8,946 bases of DNA from an uncultured Anaerolineaceae bacterium. GTDB lineage: Bacteria > Chloroflexota > Anaerolineae > Anaerolineales > Anaerolineaceae. This document shows, piece after piece, positions 1 to 7,026 of this stretch. A program made the translations under genes and the position numbers. Position 1 is the first letter of the stretch. Every line of letters begins with the position of its first letter. The stretch is taken from contig CALESS010000216.1 in NCBI GenBank assembly GCA_937907495.1, positions 1 through 8,946 on the forward strand, read 5' to 3'. Below the pieces are notes generated by a model that saw nothing but the letters and a program-made list of their open reading frames with translations, did no database searches and had not been told where the DNA came from.

Positions 1-37
1 ATTTATCCATTCCAGATCTGAAAATGGAGGTGCAGCA

Positions 38-1153
38 ATGGATCAGGCAGAGAAAATCCTGCGAGATTTATTGGCCCAGGCCGAGATCGAGGTAAACGGC
101 AGCCAACCCTGGGAGATCCAGGTTCATAACCCAAAATTTTACGGGCGCGTTTTAAGCGATGCTTCGCTCGGGCTGGGCGAATCCTACGTGGAGGGCTGGT
201 GGGATTGCGCCGCCCTGGATGAATTCATCAACCGGGTGCTGCAGGCCCGGCTGGATGAAAAAGTCCGCAACAACACCCGTTATCTCTACCACACCCTGCG
301 CGCCAAACTCTTCAATCGCCAATCCCGCGGGCGGGCCTACCAGGTGGGCGTGCAGCATTACGACCTCGGCAACGATCTCTACCGTGCCATGCTGGATAAA
401 CGGCTCAACTACACCTGCGGCTACTGGCGCACCGCCCAGAACCTGGATGATGCCCAGGAGGCAAAATTGGACCTGGTCTGCCGCAAGATCGGCCTTAAAC
501 CCGGCATGCAGGTGCTGGAATTGGGCTGCGGCTGGGGGAGTTTTGCCAAATATGCCGCCGAGAAGTACGGAGTATCTGTGCTGGGCGTGACCGTCTCCAG
601 GGAACAGGTGGCGCTGGGCATGGAGCTGTGCCGCGGACTGCCGGTGGAATTGCGCCTGCAAGATTACCGCGAGGTACAAGGCCAGTACGATGCGGTCATT
701 TCCATCGGCGTGATGGAGCATGTGGGGCCGCACAATTACCCGGTCTATATGCAGGTGGTGGATCGCTGCCTGAAACCGGGCGGCATCGGCTTTGTGCATA
801 CCATCGGCTCCAACATTAGCCTCACCAGCGGCGAGCCCTGGACGGACCGCTACATCTTCCCCAATGGGGTGCTGCCCTCCCTGCGCAACCTGGCAGCAGC
901 CATGGAACACCGCTTTGTCCTGGAAGACCTGCATAACATTGGCCCGCATTACGACCCCACCCTGATGGCCTGGTATGCCAATTTTGAGCGCGCCTGGCCG
1001 GACCTGAAAGAAAAATACGGGGAGCGCTTCTTCCGCATGTGGCGCTATTACCTGCTGAGCAGCGCCGGCGGGTTCCGCTCGCGCCACCAGCAACTGTGGC
1101 AGATGGTCTTCACCCGCATCGGCACACCCCAGCCCGAATGCCGCTTCGTGTGA
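38..1153 (+). CDS. cfa: Cyclopropane-fatty-acyl-phospholipid synthase family SAM-dependent methyltransferase
   Basis: This 371-residue protein is close in length and in sequence along most of its course to E. coli Cfa, which adds a methylene group from S-adenosylmethionine across a cis double bond of membrane phospholipid acyl chains. An N-terminal lipid-binding region (about 1-100) is followed by the signature VGVQHYDLGNDLY (103-115) and the SAM-binding motif VLELGCGWG (159-167). The residues that in E. coli Cfa line the active site and bicarbonate site have counterparts here: Cys127 (TCGYW), Glu227 (MEHVGP), His254 (HTIG) and Tyr313 (MAWY), so the enzyme should be active. The ATG at 38 has a GGAGG at 26-30, seven bases upstream. 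The gene stops nine bases before the flavoprotein gene and is surely co-transcribed with it. What is seen supports the family strongly; whether the product is a cyclopropane or a methyl/methylene-branched chain cannot be told from sequence. Confidence 0.95.
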   Translation: MDQAEKILRDLLAQAEIEVNGSQPWEIQVHNPKFYGRVLSDASLGLGESYVEGWWDCAALDEFINRVLQARLDEKVRNNTRYLYHTLRAKLFNRQSRGRAYQVGVQHYDLGNDLYRAMLDKRLNYTCGYWRTAQNLDDAQEAKLDLVCRKIGLKPGMQVLELGCGWGSFAKYAAEKYGVSVLGVTVSREQVALGMELCRGLPVELRLQDYREVQGQYDAVISIGVMEHVGPHNYPVYMQVVDRCLKPGGIGFVHTIGSNISLTSGEPWTDRYIFPNGVLPSLRNLAAAMEHRFVLEDLHNIGPHYDPTLMAWYANFERAWPDLKEKYGERFFRMWRYYLLSSAGGFRSRHQQLWQMVFTRIGTPQPECRFV

Positions 1154-1162
1154 GGGATTGAT

Positions 1163-2110
1163 ATGATCCACACGGATGTCATCATCGTTGGGGGAGGCCC
1201 GGCGGGAGCCGCCTGTGCCCACAAGCTGAAGCAGGCCGGCGTGGGTTGTATCCTGCTCGATCGGGCGGAATTTCCGCGCTTCAAACCCTGTGCCGGCTGG
1301 CTGACCCCGCAGACCTTCCACAGCCTGGAAATCCAGCCTCAGGAATACCCGCACGGGCTGGTCACTTACCGGCACTTCCGGGTTGCCCTGGGCGGATTCA
1401 AGTTCCGCCTGCGCACCCTGCAATACGCCATCCGCCGGGTGGAGTTTGACCACTGGCTGCTGCAACGGGCCGGGGTGGAAACGCATACCCACCGGGTGGA
1501 GCGAATAAGCCAGGTGCGCGGCCGCTTTGTGGTAGATGACCAATTCACCGCCGAGTACCTGGTGGGGGCCGGCGGAACCCATTGCCCGGTCAAAAAAGCC
1601 CTGTTTTCTGCCGAAGCCCCTGCACCCGGAACTTTAATCGTGGCGATGGAGGAGGAATTCCCCCACCCGCTGCAAGACGAGCAATGTTACCTGTGGTTTT
1701 TTGAAAACCATCTGCCGGGTTATGCCTGGTATGTGCCGAAAGCCAATGGATACGTCAACATCGGCCTTGGCGGCAGTGCCAGCCAGCTAAAAAAACAGGG
1801 CCAGACGCTCAAACAGCACTGGAATTTATTGGTAAGAAAGCTGGAGGAAATGGGGTTGATTCTGGGGCACACCTACGACCCCGCCGGTCACAGCTATCAT
1901 CTGCGCGGCCGGCGGGCGGAGGTGCAGGCCGGAAAGGCCCTGCTGGTGGGCGACTCCATCGGCCTGGCAACCCTGGATATGGGCGAGGGCATCCACCCGG
2001 CCATCCAGAGCGGCCAACTGGCAGCCAGGGCGATCATCGAGGGGGCTGATTATTCACTGGCTTCCATTCCGCGCTTCTCCTGGCCCTCATTGCTGGGCTT
2101 GCGGCGTTGA
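1163..2110 (+). CDS. Geranylgeranyl-reductase-family FAD-dependent oxidoreductase
   Basis: This is a 315-residue flavoprotein of the group that reduces isolated C=C bonds in isoprenoid or lipid chains (geranylgeranyl reductase, MenJ and relatives). Visible landmarks are the N-terminal FAD Rossmann motif VGGGPAG (9-15) with the ribose-binding acid D33, the family segment FPRFKPCAGW (37-46) with Cys43, the RRVEFDHWLL stretch (91-100), the substrate-cavity motif PGYAWYVP (185-192) and the second FAD motif GDSIGLATLDMGEGIHPA (263-280). Family members are often 380-420 residues; this one ends about 25 residues after the last FAD motif, so the usual C-terminal helical part is short or missing. Only 31 bases separate its stop from the next gene, leaving no room for a frameshifted tail. 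The ATG at 1163 is preceded by GAGGG (1152-1156). It lies directly behind cfa, suggesting a lipid substrate; menaquinone side chain or isoprenoid is the alternative. Confidence 0.85.
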   Translation: MIHTDVIIVGGGPAGAACAHKLKQAGVGCILLDRAEFPRFKPCAGWLTPQTFHSLEIQPQEYPHGLVTYRHFRVALGGFKFRLRTLQYAIRRVEFDHWLLQRAGVETHTHRVERISQVRGRFVVDDQFTAEYLVGAGGTHCPVKKALFSAEAPAPGTLIVAMEEEFPHPLQDEQCYLWFFENHLPGYAWYVPKANGYVNIGLGGSASQLKKQGQTLKQHWNLLVRKLEEMGLILGHTYDPAGHSYHLRGRRAEVQAGKALLVGDSIGLATLDMGEGIHPAIQSGQLAARAIIEGADYSLASIPRFSWPSLLGLRR

Positions 2111-2113
2111 ATA

Positions 2114-2122
2114 TGCTAGAAT
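2114..2122 (+). promoter_or_regulatory. Putative extended -10 promoter for the GlsB-like gene
   Basis: The short gap after the flavoprotein gene contains TGCTAGAAT, which matches the extended -10 form TGnTAtAAT with one mismatch. It lies 22 bases before the start codon at 2145. No convincing -35 element is found at 16-18 bases, which extended -10 promoters can do without. An almost identical motif precedes the MFS gene. This would allow the small membrane protein to be expressed independently of cfa. Confidence 0.4.
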
Positions 2123-2133
2123 CAAGAAAAAAC

Positions 2134-2139
2134 AGGAGG
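2134..2139 (+). promoter_or_regulatory. Strong ribosome binding site that decides between two ATGs
   Basis: AGGAGG is followed by two in-frame start codons at 2142 and 2145. The gap is two bases to the first and five to the second. The second ATG therefore has the more usual spacing and is preferred as the start. Confidence 0.7.
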
Positions 2140-2144
2140 AAATG

Positions 2145-2420
2145 ATGGATCTGCAAACCTTATTGATCACCATCGCCGTTGGAGCGGTGGCGGGCCTGCT
2201 GGCCGATTGGGCCATCAAGGGCATCCGGGTCGGCCTGCTGGGTGCGATCATCGTCGGTGTACTGGGCGGCTTCCTCGGCGGATGGTTGTTTGGGCTGCTC
2301 AACATTTCCCTCGGCAGCCTGGGCATCGTTGGTCAAATCCTCTCGGCCTTTGTGGGCGCCGTGATTTTACTGCTGCTATTGCGTGCCCTGCGCAAAGGCC
2401 GCCGCGGCCGCCGCTGGTAA
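2145..2420 (+). CDS. GlsB/YeaQ/YmgE family small membrane protein
   Basis: A 91-residue (92 if the upstream ATG at 2142 is used) very hydrophobic protein. It shows three likely membrane segments: about residues 5-25 (LLITIAVGAVAGLLADWAI), a glycine-rich one around 29-51 (GLLGAIIVGVLGGFLGGWLF) and a C-terminal one around 60-80 (IVGQILSAFVGAVILLLLL), followed by an Arg/Lys-rich tail (RALRKGRRGRRW) that should stay in the cytoplasm. The pattern of GxxxG-type glycines and the GALAG-like first helix are those of the GlsB/YeaQ/YmgE (transglycosylase-associated) family. Members are tied to general or envelope stress in several bacteria, but no biochemical activity is established and the old transglycosylase label should not be taken literally. 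It is probably transcribed both by read-through from cfa and from its own promoter, and ends 45 bases before the terminator. Confidence 0.85.
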   Translation: MDLQTLLITIAVGAVAGLLADWAIKGIRVGLLGAIIVGVLGGFLGGWLFGLLNISLGSLGIVGQILSAFVGAVILLLLLRALRKGRRGRRW

Positions 2421-2465
2421 GCGTAGGCTCCGCGCCTCAGTTTCGCCCTCTTTACATGCAACTAA

Positions 2466-2493
2466 AAAAATCTCCCCCGAAGGGGAGATTTTT
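2466..2493. terminator. Bidirectional intrinsic terminator between convergent genes
   Basis: A perfect 12-bp stem, AAAAATCTCCCC pairing with GGGGAGATTTTT, closes a CGAA loop. The stem holds a GC-rich top and an A/T base, giving a U tract on the RNA of either strand (T2489-2493 on plus; seven A at 2464-2470 read as T on minus). It lies between the end of the GlsB-like gene (2420) and the end of the SDR gene (2508), which converge, so it most likely terminates both. Confidence 0.93.
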
Positions 2494-2507
2494 AAGCTGC
2501 AACCGGA

Positions 2508-3362
2508 TCACCCCAAACCGCCCACCAACTTCTCGCTCGCTTCCCACACGCGGCCCGCGGCCGCTTGATCATACGAAACCGGGGAGGATTGAATCATGCG
2601 GCTGTGGGCGAAATATTTACCGCTGACGCCCTCCACTTCCGGTGAGGAGGCCAGGTAAATGGAAGTTTCAGCTCCCTTTTCCGGGCTGATGGCGAACAAC
2701 TTCTGGCTGATCTTTACCCCCCAGCCCAGCGGGCCGCGGTTGTTCAAACCGAAATTGGTTGCCACAAAGCCGGGGTGCAGCGCATTGACCGTCACCCCCG
2801 CCGGCAAGCGGCGGGCCAGCTCATAAGTGAAGTAGATGTTCATCAACTTGGATTGAGCATACACCGTCCAGCCGCGGTAATTCTGCTCATTTTGCAGGTC
2901 GTCAAAGTTCAGCCGGGCCATCACGTGCGCCCCGGAAGAGACATTCACGATGCGCGCCCCCGGGGTAGCCGCCAGCACATCCAACAGCAAGTTGGTCAGC
3001 AGGAAGTAATTGAGGTGATTGAGCGCAAGTGTGTATTCGAGGCCTTCTGCGGTCACCTGGCGCTGGCTGAAGTACCCCCCGGCATTGTTGAGCAGCACAT
3101 CCAAGCGGTCGTATCGCTGCTTGAACTCGGCCGCGATTCGCCGTACATCTGCCATCAGCGATAAATCGCCCAGCAGCGAATCCACCTGGGGGTTGCCGCT
3201 GGCGGCCTTGATCTTTTCCACCACCGCGGCTGTCTTTTGCGGGTTTCGCCCCACGATCACCACGCTTGCGCCTTTGCGGGCCAATTCGCGGGCAGCCACT
3301 TCGCCGATCCCCGCCGTTCCACCGGTTACCAGCACCACTTTGCCGGACATTGTTTGCTCCAT
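2508..3362 (-). CDS. Short-chain dehydrogenase/reductase (retinol-dehydrogenase-like SDR)
   Basis: A 284-residue classical SDR with a complete catalytic apparatus: cofactor loop TGGTAGIG (13-20), Arg39 at the end of the second strand (VGRN), which usually indicates NADP(H) preference, NNAG (92-95), the catalytic Asn115, Ser142/Ser143 (VSSG) and YAQSK with Tyr168 and Lys172. The HPGFVAT stretch (196-202) and overall layout resemble the retinol dehydrogenase/WWOX-like group often labelled 'SDR family NAD(P)-dependent oxidoreductase'; the bacterial substrate is unknown. Two starts are possible: ATG at 3362 with GGAGA seven bases upstream, and ATG at 3350 (codon 5) with GGAG six bases upstream; the longer form is given. 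It follows the glycosyltransferase on the same strand after 178 bases, so it may have its own promoter and need not act in polysaccharide synthesis. It ends at the bidirectional terminator. Confidence 0.92.
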   Translation of the reverse strand: MEQTMSGKVVLVTGGTAGIGEVAARELARKGASVVIVGRNPQKTAAVVEKIKAASGNPQVDSLLGDLSLMADVRRIAAEFKQRYDRLDVLLNNAGGYFSQRQVTAEGLEYTLALNHLNYFLLTNLLLDVLAATPGARIVNVSSGAHVMARLNFDDLQNEQNYRGWTVYAQSKLMNIYFTYELARRLPAGVTVNALHPGFVATNFGLNNRGPLGWGVKISQKLFAISPEKGAETSIYLASSPEVEGVSGKYFAHSRMIQSSPVSYDQAAAGRVWEASEKLVGGLG

Positions 3363-3540
3363 ACTATTTCTCCATTTCTCGTCTCTGATTGCCGGGTTTT
3401 ATTATCCCCTCCACAGCCCTGGAAAGCCAGGGATGGCATCGCTCAAGGTTATACGGCCTGAGCGGGGCACTTTTCCCAACCGCGGATACCGCACAAACAA
3501 GGCATCGCCCCCTCGGGCGGCATTGACTGAAGTAGCTGGC
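3363..3540 (-). other. Intergenic stretch with two small hairpins and a possible -10
   Basis: No gene is supported here. Reading the minus strand from the glycosyltransferase stop, there is first a 5-bp hairpin at 3506-3519 (CGCCC/GGGCG, four-base loop), then a 6-bp hairpin at 3417-3432 (CCCTGG/CCAGGG, four-base loop), neither followed by a clear U tract. GATAAT on the minus strand at 3401-3406 lies 38 bases before the SDR start and could be a -10, but no good -35 accompanies it. The stretch may weakly attenuate the upstream operon and start SDR transcription; the evidence is thin. Confidence 0.3.
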
Positions 3541-4575
3541 TTAATCTCCTTGCGCCAGCACCTTGCTGTATTGCTCCACCATTTGCTCCACTCCAAAGGC
3601 CTCTACTGCCCGCTCCCGCGCTCCCTGGCGAAAACACTCCTGGTCCGAGAGGATGGCGCGGGCCGCCGCCGCCAGGGGATCAACCTCCGGCGGTTCGAGA
3701 TTCCAGTAATTGCTGCCATAGGGCACCACCATGCCGGCATCCTGGGTGATCAACTCCGGCAGCGACCCGGTGGCATAGCTGACCACGGGCAAACCGCAAG
3801 CCAGCGCCTCAATCACCGAATTTGGACAGGCCGCATTCAGGTCAGCGGAGAACAAGAGGTGTGCCGAGCGGTCGAGGCGCGGAATATCGGCCCGTTTGGC
3901 AACCCCCGCCCAATTGATCCACACATCCGGCGCCTGCCGCTCCACCTGCTGGCGCAGGGTTGGCGGCACCTGCCCCACCACCATCAATTCCACCGCCGAA
4001 GCCCAATCCGCGGCCAGGCGGCGGGCCAGCGCCACCCCGTTCTCCAACCCGGCTTCGTAGCCGCCCCCCAACCGGCCCTCCACCAGCAGCAAGCGGGCAT
4101 GATTCTGCGGCCGATCCTGCTCGCCCTCGGGCGTGAACGTGTCCAAATCCACCCCGTTGTAAATAACCCTGCCGGGCTTGCCGGATTTCCCATACGTCGT
4201 TTGCCACCAACTGCGGGCAAACTGGCTCTGGTAAACAATTTCATCGGCCAGTTGTTTGCGGATTGTCTAAAGTACCCGGTTGTTCCACTCGGCGCGCAAA
4301 TACAGCCTCAGCGGCACGCGCTTCTTTTTATGCACCCAGTTCATTCCGTTCAGGCGCTGGACAATGCACACCCCGCGGCGTTTGGCCGCCCACAGAATAT
4401 CCAGGCGCGAGATGCCGCCGATCAAGAGGATTACATCCGTATCCCGGCGGGCAGGGTTGTGATGCACATCTACGCCGCGGGCGCGCATACCGGCCGCCAG
4501 CCGCGCTTGAAAGGATGCCGGCCCCCCAAGGCCTTCGATCTTTGGGAGGATGCACAGCGTTTTGAGTTCAGTCAT
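3541..4575 (-). pseudogene. GT4-family glycosyltransferase interrupted by an in-frame amber codon
   Basis: Read through one TAG (4267-4269), the frame from ATG 4575 to TAA 3541 gives a 344-codon GT-B glycosyltransferase. Residues 1-102 form the N-terminal Rossmann half, with the glycine-rich loop GLGGPASFQARL (15-26). Codon 103 is TAG. Immediately after it the same frame continues with TIRKQLADEIVYQSQFA, the NGVD segment (140-143) and the donor-site region CPNSVIEALACG (250-261) with Glu256, all typical of GT4. No frame change is needed, so this is a single nonsense codon. A GTG at 4152 could in theory start a fragment, but it lacks a ribosome binding site and would lack the acceptor half. 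The start ATG overlaps the end of wecB by eight bases (ATGACTGA), so translation is coupled. It probably transfers a sugar, perhaps ManNAcA, onto a surface glycan. It may be a recent pseudogene, a sequencing error or a readthrough gene; which one cannot be told here. Confidence 0.85.
4267..4269 (-). other. In-frame TAG inside the glycosyltransferase
   Basis: The minus strand reads GTA CTT TAG ACA ATC, giving V-L-stop-T-I, at the junction between the N-terminal half and the conserved I-R-K-Q-L-A-D-E-I-V-Y-Q-S stretch. CAG (Gln) to TAG is a single C-to-T change, and AAG, GAG, TGG and TAC/TAT are also one step away. The eight visible ends of the complete genes in the window are TGA or TAA, never TAG, but eight is too few to infer codon reassignment. 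Confidence 0.9.
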
Positions 4576-5716
4576 GAGGTTGGTGGGGGGTTTTCTCCGT
4601 GAAATTCAGCAATGCGTTCACAATGCGCGGTGCAGCGTGACCATCACCAAAGGGATTGGGGGCGTCCGTCATCGCAGCCCGGGCTTGCGGGTCATCCAGC
4701 AGGCGGCAAGCCTGGCGCACGATGAGCTCTTCATCCGTACCGACCAGTTGCAACACACCGGCTTCCACGCCTTCCGGGCGCTCCGTCAGCTCACGCAACA
4801 CCAGGGTGGGGATGCGCAAGCTGGTTGCTTCTTCCTGGATGCCGCCGGAATCGGTCAGCACCAGGTCGGCGTGTTTCATCAGGCTGATCATGGGCAGGTA
4901 ATCCAGCGGGGGCAGCAGGGTGAAGTTCTCCAGGCCGCTGAGCAGGTTTTGCACCACGTTTTGCACGTTGGGGTTGAGGTGCACCGGGTAGATGAACTGG
5001 CGGGAAGGATATAACACCGCCAACCGGCGCAATGCCAGGCAGATATTCTCCAGCGGGGCGCCAAAGTTCTCGCGGCGGTGGGCGGTGACGAGCACCAGTT
5101 TACGCCCGCCCGGGCGGATTTGATATTCCTCCAGCAATTGCAGAATCTGCTGCGGCGGCGGGGCGGCGGTGATTTCGTTCAGGGCATCAATGGCGGGGTT
5201 ACCCGTCAGGGCAATCCGCCAGTCCGGCACACCTTCCGCCAACAGGTTACGCCGGGCGTGTTGGGTGGGGGCAAAATGCAGGTCGGCGGTTACCCCGGCA
5301 ATGCGGCGGTTGATCTCCTCCGGGAAGGGCTGCCACTTGTCACCAGTACGCAGGCCGGCTTCCACATGCCCCACGCGGATGCGGTTATAAAAGCCCAGCA
5401 GGGAGGCGGCCATCACCGTGGTCGTATCCCCCTGCACCAGGATCCAATCCGGCTTCAGTTCGCGCAACACGGGGTCCAACCGGGTGAGGATGGCAGCGGT
5501 TAAATCCGCCAGGCTTTGGTTGGGGCGCATGAGGTCGAGGTCCACATCCGGGCTGATGCCGAAGAGGCCCAACACCTGGTCGAGCATCTGGCGGTGCTGG
5601 GCGGTCACCACCACCCGGGAGTCCACGGCCGGCTCGGCAGCCAGGGCGCGCACCACCGGGGCCATTTTCACAGCCTCCGGACGGGTGCCGAAGATGGAAA
5701 CCACGCGCAAGGTCAT
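4568..5716 (-). CDS. wecB: UDP-N-acetylglucosamine 2-epimerase (non-hydrolysing)
   Basis: The 382-residue product interconverts UDP-GlcNAc and UDP-ManNAc in the cytoplasm, the first step toward ManNAcA-containing surface glycans. It has the full length of the family (about 375) and all its landmarks: FGTRPEAVKMAP (9-20), QGDTT with Asp97 (95-99), HVEAGLR with Glu119 (117-123), FPEE (131-134), TAHRREN with His213 (211-217), TDSGGIQEEA (288-297) and NPFGDG (354-359). These match the acidic and histidine residues used for proton abstraction in the characterised enzymes, and there is no sign of the longer hydrolysing (NeuC-type) form. Its ATG follows the wecC stop directly as TAAATG with no clear Shine-Dalgarno sequence, so it is likely translated by re-initiation. 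Its last eight bases contain the start of the glycosyltransferase. Confidence 0.96.
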   Translation of the reverse strand: MTLRVVSIFGTRPEAVKMAPVVRALAAEPAVDSRVVVTAQHRQMLDQVLGLFGISPDVDLDLMRPNQSLADLTAAILTRLDPVLRELKPDWILVQGDTTTVMAASLLGFYNRIRVGHVEAGLRTGDKWQPFPEEINRRIAGVTADLHFAPTQHARRNLLAEGVPDWRIALTGNPAIDALNEITAAPPPQQILQLLEEYQIRPGGRKLVLVTAHRRENFGAPLENICLALRRLAVLYPSRQFIYPVHLNPNVQNVVQNLLSGLENFTLLPPLDYLPMISLMKHADLVLTDSGGIQEEATSLRIPTLVLRELTERPEGVEAGVLQLVGTDEELIVRQACRLLDDPQARAAMTDAPNPFGDGHAAPRIVNALLNFTEKTPHQPHD

Positions 5717-6994
5717 TTACTGGCCCACACCCAGGCGGATAAAGCGGAAGCCGAATTCCCGCCAGGCGGCAGGCTGCCAGGCATTGACAGTATCCACCAC
5801 CAGGCGGGCGGGGGTCAACTGGGAAAGAGCCTGGGCGCGCACCTGCTTGAACTGATTATGCCCCACCAGCAGCAGGATCAACTCGGCATTGGCCACAGCC
5901 TCGGCCAGTGAACCGACGCATTCCACGCCCGGGATGAGGAAATCCGCCTTGAAAGGCTCGTAAGCCGTAACCACGGCGCCGGCATCCCGCAGCAGGTGCG
6001 TAATTTCCACCGCCGGGCTTTCGCGCAGGTCGTCCACATCCGGCTTGAAGGACAGCCCCAGCACCGCAATTTGTTTACCGTGCAAATCCGCTCCCAGTGC
6101 CTTCTTAATCATCTCCAGCACAAAATGCGGCTGCCCGTCGTTCACCTGGCGGGCGGTGCGGATGAGCGGGGTGAGTTCCGGGGCAGCCTCCACCAGGAAC
6201 CAGGGATCCACGCTGATGCAATGACCGCCTACGCCCGGCCCCGGGTTGAGGATTTTGACCCGCGGGTGGCGGTTGGAGAGGCTGATCGCCTCCCAGACAT
6301 CCACGCCGAACCGGTCCGCCAGCCGGGCAAATTCATTGGCAATGGCAATATTCACATCCCGGTAGGTGTTTTCCATCAATTTGACCATTTCCGCCGTGGT
6401 GGCGGTGGTTTGCAGAATGTCACCCTGCACAAAGGCAGCATACAGGCTGCGCCCGGCTTCGGCAGAGGCGGGATTCACCCCCCCAATGACCCGGGCATTC
6501 TCCACCAGCTCGCGCAGAATCTGGCCGGGCAGCACCCGCTCCGGCGAGTAACAGAGGTGAAAATCGGAGCCGGCCTTCAACCCGCTGCGCTCCAGGATGG
6601 GTGCAACCAGGTCCAGGGTGGTACGCGGCGGGGAGGTGGATTCCAGCACCACCAGGTTGCCCGGGCGCAGCACCGGTAGAATCATCTCGGTGGCGCGGGT
6701 TACGGCGCGCATATCAGCGCGCTTATCTTCGTAGAACGGGGTCGGGACGGCGATGATGAAGGCATCCGCCTCCACCGCCTGGCTGCTGAAGGTCAGCGCC
6801 CCGCCCTCAATCGCCTGGCGGACAGCTTCCCGCAGACCCGGCTCGTGAATGTGCAGTTCACCGCCTTGCAGGGTGCGCACCACATCTTCGTTGACATCCA
6901 CGCCCACCACTTGCAGGCCGGCATTGGCAAACATGCTGGCTGTCGGCAGGCCGATGTAGCCAAGCCCCAAAATACAAATCTTCTTAAATTCCAC
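5717..6994 (-). CDS. wecC: UDP-N-acetyl-D-mannosamine dehydrogenase
   Basis: The 425-residue product belongs to the nucleotide-sugar dehydrogenase family, which oxidises C6 of the sugar in two NAD+-dependent steps; next to wecB the natural substrate is UDP-ManNAc, giving UDP-ManNAcA. The N-terminal NAD domain shows GLGYIGLP (10-17) and Asp33. The central part has CYSPERVLPG (148-157) and EMVKLMENTYRDVNIA (202-217), and the catalytic cysteine is Cys259 in GGHCISVDPWFL (256-267). The C-terminal domain has GLSFKPDVDDLRESP (313-327). The start codon is GTG, with GGAG nine bases upstream; there is no better start, since residue 5 already begins the first strand. A UDP-glucose/GalNAc dehydrogenase role cannot be excluded from sequence alone, but the pairing with wecB argues for ManNAc. 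It begins 32 bases after the MFS gene and abuts wecB with no gap. Confidence 0.93.
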   Translation of the reverse strand: MEFKKICILGLGYIGLPTASMFANAGLQVVGVDVNEDVVRTLQGGELHIHEPGLREAVRQAIEGGALTFSSQAVEADAFIIAVPTPFYEDKRADMRAVTRATEMILPVLRPGNLVVLESTSPPRTTLDLVAPILERSGLKAGSDFHLCYSPERVLPGQILRELVENARVIGGVNPASAEAGRSLYAAFVQGDILQTTATTAEMVKLMENTYRDVNIAIANEFARLADRFGVDVWEAISLSNRHPRVKILNPGPGVGGHCISVDPWFLVEAAPELTPLIRTARQVNDGQPHFVLEMIKKALGADLHGKQIAVLGLSFKPDVDDLRESPAVEITHLLRDAGAVVTAYEPFKADFLIPGVECVGSLAEAVANAELILLLVGHNQFKQVRAQALSQLTPARLVVDTVNAWQPAAWREFGFRFIRLGVGQ

Positions 6995-7001
6995 CGGGAA
7001 T

Positions 7002-7020
7002 CACTCCACGAATCGTAGTG
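7002..7020 (-). promoter_or_regulatory. Imperfect hairpin covering the wecC ribosome binding site
   Basis: In the gap between the MFS gene and wecC the minus-strand RNA can fold CACT-ACG-AUU-CGU-GG-AGUG, with outer CACU/AGUG and inner ACG/CGU pairs and a GG bulge. The bulged GG and part of the AG arm form the GGAG that serves wecC. Stability should be low, so a regulatory role is only a possibility. Confidence 0.2.
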
Positions 7021-7026
7021 TTTGAA

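Noticed and set aside
1..37. A promoter in front of cfa
   Set aside because: Only 37 bases are visible and, apart from the ribosome binding site, no -35/-10 pair can be recognised.
152..1582. A 476-codon open frame antisense to cfa and the flavoprotein gene
   Set aside because: It is a high-GC shadow frame: it spans two strongly supported genes on the other strand, its translation is rich in His, Gln and Ala with no recognisable domain, and it has no ribosome binding site.
3541..4152. The glycosyltransferase C-terminal half as an independent gene starting at GTG 4152
   Set aside because: Conserved family sequence continues upstream of the GTG in the same frame to the TAG and beyond, and there is no ribosome binding site at the GTG.
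3019..4602. A 527-codon open frame on the plus strand opposite the SDR gene, the gap and the glycosyltransferase
   Set aside because: It crosses two real genes and the gap between them, its translation is His/Pro/Gln/Arg-rich low complexity, and the opposite strand has full family motifs.
5516..6679. Long plus-strand open frames opposite wecB and wecC
   Set aside because: These are shadows of the conserved epimerase and dehydrogenase genes with no family features of their own.
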